In this document: positions 43,172 through 49,879 of the stretch, one piece after another
Position numbering within the stretch: the stretch's first letter is position 1
Layout of the letters: each line of letters begins with the position of its first letter
DNA from: Ruminococcaceae bacterium AM07-15
Lineage (GTDB): Bacteria; Bacillota; Clostridia; Oscillospirales; Butyricicoccaceae
DNA: 64,000 nt
NCBI GenBank assembly: GCA_003477405.1
Contig: QUDE01000006.1
Coordinates: 1 to 64,000, forward strand
Reading direction: 5' to 3'
The notes under the pieces: model-generated
The model's database searches: none
Told to the model about the DNA's origin: nothing
The model's input: the letters and a program-made list of their open reading frames with translations, nothing else
Program-made: the position numbers and the translations under genes

Positions 43172-43987
43172 ATGCTTTTGATCGAACTTCTCAAGGCGGT
43201 GCTTTTCGGCCTGGTGCAGGGCATCACCGAATGGCTCCCCATCAGCTCCACCGGCCATATGATCCTGCTGGACGAGCTGGTCCATCTCCGCTGTACCCCG
43301 GAATTCTGGAACACCTTCCTGGTGGTGATTCAGCTGGGTTCCATTCTGGCGGTGGTGGTGCTTTATTTCCATCAACTCAACCCCTTCTCCCCCAAGAAGG
43401 ACCGAAACCAGAAGATCGACACCATTTCCCTGTGGCTGCACATCATTGTGGCCGCCATTCCTGCCGGTGTGCTGGGCATCCTTTTTGATGAAGCAGTAGA
43501 GCGCATCAGCACCGCTGTGGTGGTGGCTCTGGCCCTCATCATTTACGGCATCGCCTTTCTGGTGCTGGAAAAAAACAAGCGCAAACCCAAGGTAGATAAT
43601 ATCGACCAACTGAGCTATAAAACCGCCTTTCTCATCGGCGTATTCCAGTGCCTCTCCCTGGTGCCCGGTACCTCCCGTTCCGGCTCCACCATCCTGGGTG
43701 CATCCATCCTGGGCTGCTCCCGGAAAGTGGCTTCGGAATTTTCCTTCTTCCTGGCCATCCCGGTGATGCTGGGCGCCAGCTTCCTGCGGCTTTTGAAGGT
43801 GGGCTTTGCCTTTACCGGCGCTGAGTGGGCCGTGCTGCTTACCGGGGCCGCCGTGGCCTTCCTGGTCTCCCTCTTCGCCATCCGCTTCCTCCTGCACTAT
43901 ATCCGCCGCCACGATTTCACCGCCTTTGGCTGGTATCGCATCGTGCTGGGCCTTCTGGTGCTGGGCTATTTCTACATCCTCAAATAA
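43172..43987 (+). CDS. uppP: Undecaprenyl-diphosphatase
   Basis: A 271-residue membrane enzyme (BacA/UppP) with about eight hydrophobic segments. Catalytic motifs: QGITEWLPISSTGHM near residue 20 and PGTSRSGSTI near residue 170. It recycles undecaprenyl pyrophosphate for cell-wall synthesis and can confer bacitracin tolerance. ATG at 43172 has AAGGAGG 6 nt upstream. Possible promoter TTCTTT-17-TACAAT near 43108-43136. Confidence 0.93.
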   Translation: MLLIELLKAVLFGLVQGITEWLPISSTGHMILLDELVHLRCTPEFWNTFLVVIQLGSILAVVVLYFHQLNPFSPKKDRNQKIDTISLWLHIIVAAIPAGVLGILFDEAVERISTAVVVALALIIYGIAFLVLEKNKRKPKVDNIDQLSYKTAFLIGVFQCLSLVPGTSRSGSTILGASILGCSRKVASEFSFFLAIPVMLGASFLRLLKVGFAFTGAEWAVLLTGAAVAFLVSLFAIRFLLHYIRRHDFTAFGWYRIVLGLLVLGYFYILK

Positions 43988-43998
43988 ACTTATGCACG

Positions 43999-44070
43999 GG
44001 GCCGGCGGCGAGCCGCCGCTCCCATTCTTCTCTTTGCTCCGGCAGGTTTTCTATGCCCGAGCAAAGAATA
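43999..44070. repeat. Palindromic intergenic repeat (copy B)
   Basis: GGCGGCGAGCCGCCGC palindrome followed by CTTTGCTCcGGCA/TGCCcGAGCAAAG inverted arms (44031-44067). Same architecture as the element at 61893-62010. Confidence 0.5.
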
Positions 44071-44113
44071 TTTGCTTGTGGGATCGCCAACCAGATACGC
44101 TTTTGACCGTCTA

Positions 44114-44143
44114 AGGGCCGGAGAAATTTTCTCCGGCCCTTTT
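44114..44143 (+). terminator. Terminator downstream of uppP
   Basis: AGGGCCGGAGAA/TTCTCCGGCCCT followed by TTTTCTC. Confidence 0.85.
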
Positions 44144-44216
44144 CTCTTTTAAAGGGCTGTGGTATACTGCTTTCATCGGCCATTTTACAAAAATACAGAA
44201 AGGGAGGCACTTTCCC

Positions 44217-45077
44217 ATGAAAAGTCTCGGCTATTACAACGGCAAGATCGGCGCTCCGGAGGAGCTCACCGTCCCCTTCACCGATCGGGGGCTTTATTTC
44301 GGCGATGGCGTCTACGACGCCACCACCTCGGCCAACCACATCCCCTTTGCCATCGATGATCACATCGATCGGTTTTTCCGCAGCTTCCAGGCCGCCCGCA
44401 TCCCCTTTGCCATGAGCAAACAGGAACTGCGCCAGCTTTTGTGCGACCTGTGCGCCCAGGTGGAGGACGGCTGTTATCTCCTCTATTGGCACACCACCCG
44501 AGGCTCGGGAGAGCGCAGTCACGCCTTCCCTCCTGCGGGCACACCGGCCAATCTTCTGGTCTACCTCACCCCCTGTGAGATGACTCCGCCGGAAAAGGTA
44601 CTCACACTGATGACTGCCCCGGATATCCGCCATCATATGCTCAATGTAAAAACCCTCAACCTGCTGCCCAATGTGCTCACCGCCCAGCAGGCCGTGGAGC
44701 AAGGTGTGGACGAGGCCGTCTATCACCGGGGCGATTATGTGACTGAAGGCTTCCACAGCAACATCATGATGATCAAGGACGGGGCGCTGTGCACTCCTCC
44801 CGCCGATAACCTGATCCTGCCGGGCATCACCCGCAAGCACCTGATGGAGCTGGCCCACAAGATGGATATCCCGGTGAAGGAGGCCCCCATCACCCTCTCG
44901 GAGCTTTTTGACGCCGACGAAGTGCTGGTGACCAACTCCGGCGCCTTGTGCAACCGGGTGAGCCACATCGACGGCAAACCGGTGGGCGGCAAGGCCCAGG
45001 ATCTGGTGAAGCGTCTCCAGGACGCCTATGCCGCCTGGTTCAACGAAGAGACTCACAGCCAGACCTTCTCCTGCTGA
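44217..45077 (+). CDS. dat: D-amino acid aminotransferase-like protein
   Basis: A 286-residue class-IV PLP aminotransferase. VPFTDRGLYFGDGVYDATT at the N-terminus, PLP lysine in VKTLNLLPNVLT (about residue 146) and DYVTEGFHSNIMMIKDG. These fit D-alanine transaminase, supplying D-amino acids for the wall, next to uppP. Branched-chain or 4-amino-4-deoxychorismate activity cannot be excluded. AAAGGGAGG precedes the ATG. Confidence 0.85.
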   Translation: MKSLGYYNGKIGAPEELTVPFTDRGLYFGDGVYDATTSANHIPFAIDDHIDRFFRSFQAARIPFAMSKQELRQLLCDLCAQVEDGCYLLYWHTTRGSGERSHAFPPAGTPANLLVYLTPCEMTPPEKVLTLMTAPDIRHHMLNVKTLNLLPNVLTAQQAVEQGVDEAVYHRGDYVTEGFHSNIMMIKDGALCTPPADNLILPGITRKHLMELAHKMDIPVKEAPITLSELFDADEVLVTNSGALCNRVSHIDGKPVGGKAQDLVKRLQDAYAAWFNEETHSQTFSC

Positions 45078-45140
45078 TAAGCGGCGTGGCCGCCTGCAAA
45101 AATCCAACCGTATCCTTCTTTCGCTAAGACGCAAAAAATC
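45077..45140. other. Intergenic region with GC palindrome, left flank of the mobile element
   Basis: A GCGGCGTGGCCGCC palindrome right after the dat stop and an AT-richer tail ending at the left inverted repeat. No gene seen. Confidence 0.4.
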
Positions 45141-45174
45141 CCGGGGGAATGCTCGGTGGTCGTAAAACAGTAAT
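45133..45174 (+). repeat. Left terminal inverted repeat of the mobile element
   Basis: AAAAAATCCCGGGG...GGTG.TCGTAA.ACAGTAAT. Aligns without gaps to the reverse complement of 49825-49866, with roughly three quarters of the inner 32 positions identical. Confidence 0.75.
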
Positions 45175-45206
45175 ATGTGAATTTCTTGGAACAGGCATGA
45201 TTTCGG

Positions 45207-46946
45207 TCATGCCTGTTCCGCTTTTATCAGTTCATCCACGGGAATATAGCCAACAAGGTCATATTTGATATGTACCCTCTGTTTGCGTTTACCGCTGGAC
45301 TTGTCCGGTGCCTCCACATAAACCGCCTTTACAAGCTCTCTGAGAGCATATGGCGTAAGTTCTGTGAGGTCGGTGTATCTGCGTGCCCGCTGAATAAACT
45401 GTTCAAGGTCTTCTATCTGTCGTTCCTGTACTTCAATCTCTTTTTGCAGATTTACGATTTCAACTTTGAGCTGCGCCTGCTCATCCTCGTAGGTCTTGCT
45501 CATCATGGCAAAGCGATCATCGTTCAGCTTGCCCTTGGCGTTGTCCTCGTAGATTTTGATAAACAGGCGGTCAAGTTCCCCTATACGCTTTTCTGCCTGT
45601 GCCAGACGCTTCTTATATACCCTTATGGTTTCCTCGCTTTGCAGACGGAGTTTTTGCTCCATTTCCACCCTGAAATGTGCTTCATATCGGGTCACATACG
45701 AGATAACCTCTTTCATGTGATTCCAGACCAAATCCTCCAGAACTACGGCACGAATGTAGTGTCCGCTGCACTTGTCCTTGTTGGCTCGATGAGTGGAACA
45801 GGTAAAAAAGTCCTGTCGCTTTTCAAAGTATTTGGTGGTGGAATAGTAGAGCTTCTGCTTGCAATCAGCACAGAACACCAATCCCGAAAACGGACTGCTC
45901 TTGCCTGTTGCCGTTCGCCTGTGTCGCTGCTGACGAATCTCCTGCACCTTGTCAAAGACTTCCTGCTCGATAATGGCAGGATGGGTGTTGTAGAAAATCA
46001 CTCGATTTTCTTCGGGATTTTCCCGCTGCTTTTTGTCCCAAATGGAATTGGTGTAGGTCTTGAAATTGACCGTTGCGCCAATGTACTCTTTTCGTTCAAG
46101 AATATTGACAATGGTGCTTTCGTGCCAGCGGTAAGGGTTCTCCGGCTCGGTGTGCGGTGTTTTCACGCCTTGCTTGTTTTTGTATGCGGTAGGTGTGAGT
46201 ATCTTGTCCTTTTCAAGCTGGTCTGCAATTTGGCTCGGTCCACGCCCATTCATGCAGAGCGTGAAAATCTTCTTGACCACCTGTGCAGCTTCCTCGTCAA
46301 TAATCCATTCCTTTGGATTTTCGGGATTTTTCATGTAGCCATACGGCACATGGACGGTCAATCTTTCACCACGCTCACCCTTTGCTTTTTGCACCGCACG
46401 AATTTTTCTGCTTGTATCTTTGGCGAAAAATTCGTTGAACCAGTTTTTAATACCGGCAATGTCACTGTCGGTGCTGTTGGGGTTGATGCTGTCAAAGTGG
46501 TCGTTGATGGCGATGTAGCGGACATCGTTCTGAGGGAAAGTATAGTTGATATACAGTCCCGTCAAAGCGGAGTTTCGCCCAAGCCTTGATAGGTCTTTCG
46601 TAATGACTGCACCCACATGACCGGCTTCAATTTCATCAAGCATTTTCTGAAATCCCGGACGATCATAGGTCACACCGCTGTAGCCGTCATCAATGAAAAA
46701 TGTCGGGTGGGGGAAGCGGTGATCTCGTGCGTATTGAAGCAACATGGCCTTTTGATTTTGGATAGAATTTGACAAATCCTCTTTGCCGTTTTTCTTCTCA
46801 TCCTTGGTGTCCTCTACGGACAATCTGCAATAAAGTGCTGTGATTTTGTCGGTTGCCCTTAACATTTCGTTATCCTCCTTTGGTTGGGCAACTGTCTGTG
46901 CAGGATTGGAATGGTTGTTTATATCAAGAGAGGTGTCGCTATTCAT
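45207..46946 (-). CDS. Large serine recombinase (TnpX-like)
   Basis: A 579-residue site-specific recombinase. Resolvase-type catalytic domain (ALYCRLSVEDTKDEK with the serine near residue 43, ITKDLSRLGRN), recombinase domain (GYMKNPENPKEWIIDEEAA), zinc ribbon (GLVFCADCKQKL...CSTHRANKDKCSG), coiled coil (residues about 430-520) and a C-terminal DUF4368-like tail. Full length, no broken frame. Expected to excise and insert the element. ATG overlaps the TnpW-like stop (ATGA). Confidence 0.93.
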   Translation of the reverse strand: MNSDTSLDINNHSNPAQTVAQPKEDNEMLRATDKITALYCRLSVEDTKDEKKNGKEDLSNSIQNQKAMLLQYARDHRFPHPTFFIDDGYSGVTYDRPGFQKMLDEIEAGHVGAVITKDLSRLGRNSALTGLYINYTFPQNDVRYIAINDHFDSINPNSTDSDIAGIKNWFNEFFAKDTSRKIRAVQKAKGERGERLTVHVPYGYMKNPENPKEWIIDEEAAQVVKKIFTLCMNGRGPSQIADQLEKDKILTPTAYKNKQGVKTPHTEPENPYRWHESTIVNILERKEYIGATVNFKTYTNSIWDKKQRENPEENRVIFYNTHPAIIEQEVFDKVQEIRQQRHRRTATGKSSPFSGLVFCADCKQKLYYSTTKYFEKRQDFFTCSTHRANKDKCSGHYIRAVVLEDLVWNHMKEVISYVTRYEAHFRVEMEQKLRLQSEETIRVYKKRLAQAEKRIGELDRLFIKIYEDNAKGKLNDDRFAMMSKTYEDEQAQLKVEIVNLQKEIEVQERQIEDLEQFIQRARRYTDLTELTPYALRELVKAVYVEAPDKSSGKRKQRVHIKYDLVGYIPVDELIKAEQA

Positions 46947-47335
46947 TCGCCATCCTCCGTGATATCAGATTCATCATCGGCAGCGTTCTGCTCCATAATG
47001 CGTTTGAGCTTTTTATCAAGGGTTTCCGTGCCCTCGTAGCTGCCTGTAACTGTGTATTCTGCGCCGCCGATTTCATCCACGATTGTCACTTCGGGCAACC
47101 AAAAGGCAGACGGATTTTTTACAACGATGTTACCGTTTTCATTAAACTTGATGTCACGCTTTGGTGCATCATCGGGGCGAGGCTCGACCTTGGCATACGG
47201 GTCGGGATTGGAGAAGTAGTATTCGGGAACTTTCTCGTTATGCTCTCCACTCGTAATCTGTTCCTCAAAAATCATATCATCTATTTCTTCGGGAGTAAGC
47301 TCACGGGCTTCTTCCTCTGTTCGTTTCTCATCCAT
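46943..47335 (-). CDS. TnpW-like transposon protein
   Basis: A 130-residue acidic protein. The N-terminal 75 residues are charged; the segment GGAEYTVTGSYEGTETLDKKL (about residues 85-112) matches the small TnpW proteins found upstream of Tn4451-type recombinases. The function is unknown. Coupled to the recombinase gene. Confidence 0.75.
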   Translation of the reverse strand: MDEKRTEEEARELTPEEIDDMIFEEQITSGEHNEKVPEYYFSNPDPYAKVEPRPDDAPKRDIKFNENGNIVVKNPSAFWLPEVTIVDEIGGAEYTVTGSYEGTETLDKKLKRIMEQNAADDESDITEDGE

Positions 47336-47648
47336 CCTGTCGAGCCTCCTTTTCTTTCATTCACTTCAATTCGATTTATTCAAAGTATTGTTGGGATTGC
47401 AAGTACCGCAGGTGTAGCTGCACACTGCGATGTTTTACAAAATATAGCGTTGCCGATTTAGTGGAAAATGAAAATCTTCAATTTGCTTACAAAAGGTCAA
47501 AACAAACTTTGCAAGCAGTGCACATGTGTACACACATCGTGCGTTTTGCAAATTTCAGCGAAGCTGATTTTTGCAAAAGCTTGTTGGGAAGCATCCCAAA
47601 CCCTTTGACGATTTTTTCAAAATCGGCTACGCTCCTGCAGAGCTGACA
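47336..47648. other. Non-coding palindromic region, candidate oriT or relaxase deletion scar
   Basis: No convincing gene. Holds TTTTGCAAATTTCAGC gaa GCTGATTTTTGCAAAA (about 47543-47577), CGATTTT ttc AAAATCG (near 47610-47626), GGGAagcaTCCC and TGTGTACACACATC, the last repeated near 49292-49306. Dyads next to mobC are where transfer origins lie in related elements. Confidence 0.5.
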
Positions 47649-48005
47649 TCATTTCAGATGGGAAAGAGAAAGCAGAATTTTTTTAATGCCTTCGTAAATT
47701 TCTTCCTGATTCTTTTTGATTTCTTCAATGTCCGCTTCGTAGATGTTACCCGTTGTGTTAAGTTGTTTGGCAATCTGGTTTTCGCTGTTGGATATTCGTT
47801 TCATTTTGGAAGTCAACTGACGGAGTTCGGGCATATCCAAATTTACAACATACCCGTCGATTGCCATTTTGCGGAGATAGGCACTCATGTTGTCCGTTCC
47901 CATCTGTGCCATTTTCTGTTTTATCTGGTCAAGCTCTTTTTCGTCTACAAAAAACTTGACCTGTATCGGGCGCTGCCTGTTTGGTAGATTTCGTTTTTCT
48001 GCCAT
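47649..48005 (-). CDS. MobC-like relaxosome protein
   Basis: A 118-residue protein with an RHH-like N-terminus (RPIQVKFFVDEKELDQIKQK, NMSAYLRKMAIDGY) and a helical C-terminus (ISNSENQIAKQLNTTGNIYE), as in MobC accessory proteins that help the relaxase at oriT. No relaxase gene follows, so mobilisation would need one in trans. Start ATG at 48005; a GTG at 48014 is possible. Confidence 0.8.
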   Translation of the reverse strand: MAEKRNLPNRQRPIQVKFFVDEKELDQIKQKMAQMGTDNMSAYLRKMAIDGYVVNLDMPELRQLTSKMKRISNSENQIAKQLNTTGNIYEADIEEIKKNQEEIYEGIKKILLSLSHLK

Positions 48006-48069
48006 ATTTTTCACCAGCTCTCATACTGCCATATTCATTGACAAGTTATTATTAAGATTGAGACAACAA

Positions 48070-49236
48070 CTAATTTCCCAATTTCATTTCACGGAATACA
48101 TCTCTTATCAGTGCATAGGTCAACATTTTTTCGACAAAATCAGTTACATCAGCATCATCAAGATAAAGTAATTTTTGGTTATGCAGCGTTCCCAAGAAAA
48201 TATCTCCATGAACTAATAACTCCGGTGCTTCGTTTCCTATCAGCTCCTTCAACTCGCTTACTTTGCCGCTTCCTTTCTTTCCAATAGCAATTTTGCCATG
48301 ATGCGGGAAAGAGTATCTTTCCCCATTTTGGATTATAGCGTTCACATCATACTGAAGTGAGTTGTGCGGTTTATTGTTATCTTTGTCAATAGAAACGGTC
48401 AATATCGTATGTGAGCCGTAATCAAAGAACCCTAAGTTCATAAACTTTGTATCAGATTGATACTTAATCAAAAAAGAACGATATGCTCCCTGATAACTTC
48501 CTCCAGATGCATTGCCGCAAGAAAGAAATCTAATTCCATAGTCTTTTATCAGACGAAAATGCTTATACTGTTTTTCCGGCATTTTATGGCTTGTGTCTAA
48601 AAAGCACTCCCATAAGTTTGTCAAAAAAGGAAGCAACTCACTCGGAGTATCGGGGTTAAATTCGTACCCACGATAATAATCCTTGTTTTCATTAAGAGTG
48701 TCAAATGCAAAGCGTTCTTTAGGCTTATTCTCAGGCAAACAATCACCTTGCCCACATAGCATGGATTGATAATCTGGCAACTCATTTAAGAGTACATATT
48801 GATTTGAGTCAGCTTCATACTTTGCAATCATAGCGTAATCGCCATTTGTGACAAAAATGTAGTCTGCGTTCAAAGCATCTGCGTAGTCTATAACTTGCTG
48901 AATTGCGCTATCACCAATCATAATTTCGGGTGCTTTGCATTCAATAATCGCAAGAGGGGACAGCTCGCCCTTGTTCCCATTAAATCTTTCCACAATAATA
49001 TCGGCACGCCGAGCACTATTTACTTGGTATTTAGAAAGACGAATTTCAACTTGTATCATTTCCTTGGGTATATTTTTACAGGATAGCAAGTATTGTAAAA
49101 CTTGTTGCCGCACAGTTTCCTCTGGTGTTTTCAAGATCAATCGCTCTCTAAATGGATCGACATAGTATTCTTTCCCGTGAGACTTATGTATTGGGGGTAA
49201 TTGTAAATCGTTAAGCAATTTATAAAAATCTGTCAT
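48070..49236 (-). CDS. HsdR N-terminal-like nuclease-domain protein
   Basis: A 388-residue protein, AT-rich gene. Residues 20-150 resemble the type I restriction R-subunit N-terminal nuclease: VRQQVLQYLLSCKNIPKEMI, RRADIIVERF and LAIIECKAPE give a PD-(D/E)xK site (Asp and Glu-x-Lys). No helicase motifs; the C-terminal half is unrecognised. Stand-alone proteins of this type are often cargo on mobile DNA with possible defence roles. ATG at 49236 has GGGAG upstream. Confidence 0.8.
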   Translation of the reverse strand: MTDFYKLLNDLQLPPIHKSHGKEYYVDPFRERLILKTPEETVRQQVLQYLLSCKNIPKEMIQVEIRLSKYQVNSARRADIIVERFNGNKGELSPLAIIECKAPEIMIGDSAIQQVIDYADALNADYIFVTNGDYAMIAKYEADSNQYVLLNELPDYQSMLCGQGDCLPENKPKERFAFDTLNENKDYYRGYEFNPDTPSELLPFLTNLWECFLDTSHKMPEKQYKHFRLIKDYGIRFLSCGNASGGSYQGAYRSFLIKYQSDTKFMNLGFFDYGSHTILTVSIDKDNNKPHNSLQYDVNAIIQNGERYSFPHHGKIAIGKKGSGKVSELKELIGNEAPELLVHGDIFLGTLHNQKLLYLDDADVTDFVEKMLTYALIRDVFREMKLGN

Positions 49237-49448
49237 GATGCAAATCTCCCAACTCAATTTTTGTGTACTGCGGCATAAGAAAAGAAGTTCCTTGTGTGTA
49301 CACACATCATTATATAAGACGACACCATATTTTTCAATATTAGTTTCCAAATTCGCTGAATTAAAGAGTAACTTTTTGTGAACATAGCCATGACAAAACA
49401 AGAGCTGCCCCGCTGAATGGCAGGGCAGCTCTTGTTCGTCAGCAAAAA

Positions 49449-49694
49449 TCAATCAAGGCTTTGGTATTCCGTAACTGTCTTGAGGTAGACAGCAGGATCG
49501 CCGTTAAGTATTAAATCAGCATATGCAGCAGGGTCATTATAGATCAGGTAGTCAAGTTCCGACTGTTGATACACATTGTTCACTACCTTATTTTCCACAG
49601 CGATAGTATCGATAGAAACCATGCTACCATCCGAGAAGCAAAGCTCTACACATGCAGTATCAAGATTAAATTTGCAAGATAACAAGTGTTTCAT
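49449..49694 (-). CDS. Small mobile-element protein (DUF6061-like)
   Basis: An 81-residue protein (KHLLSCKFNLDTACVELCF, then DGSMVSIDTIAVENKVVNN, DYLIYNDPAAYADLIL). Resembles small proteins common in clostridial conjugative elements (I recall DUF6061). Role unknown. First gene inside the right end of the element. Confidence 0.65.
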   Translation of the reverse strand: MKHLLSCKFNLDTACVELCFSDGSMVSIDTIAVENKVVNNVYQQSELDYLIYNDPAAYADLILNGDPAVYLKTVTEYQSLD

Positions 49695-49730
49695 GGTGAA
49701 TACCTCCGTAATTTTAATGTTTTGTTACAA

Positions 49731-49771
49731 AAAAGAACGATGCCGGTCATGCGACTCGACATCGTTCTTTT
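49731..49771. terminator. Terminator inside the right end of the mobile element
   Basis: AAAAGAACGATG/CATCGTTCTTTT stem with T6 on the minus strand. It would stop read-through from the ATPase gene into the element. Confidence 0.8.
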
Positions 49772-49824
49772 CATTGTTGTTTCCAACCCTGTCAGACAGA
49801 TGCCGTAAAATAGTAATGTTTTAG

Positions 49825-49866
49825 ATTACTGTCTTACGAGCACCCATCTAATCCCCGGGATTTTTT
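49825..49866 (-). repeat. Right terminal inverted repeat of the mobile element
   Basis: ATTACTGTCTTACGAGCACC...CCCCGGGATTTTTT; the inverse of 45133-45174. Confidence 0.75.
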
Positions 49867-49879
49867 CTTTTGCTTTGAA

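Larger units (their letters stand above)
45133..49866. mobile_element. Tn4451-like mobilisable element remnant (4.7 kb)
   Basis: Bounded by 42-nt imperfect inverted repeats. Holds, all on the minus strand: DUF6061-like small protein, HsdR-N-like nuclease, MobC-like protein, TnpW-like protein and a large serine recombinase. Base composition is visibly AT-richer than the neighbours. The relaxase that normally lies between mobC and tnpW is absent; about 310 nt of palindromic non-coding DNA take its place. The outer halves form an AAAAAATCCCGGG...CCCGGGATTTTTT palindrome, hinting at insertion into a terminator-like site. Confidence 0.8.

Noticed and set aside
47461..47646. 61-codon ORF between the TnpW-like and MobC genes
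   Set aside because: Consists of palindromic DNA with no ribosome binding site; better explained as non-coding element DNA.
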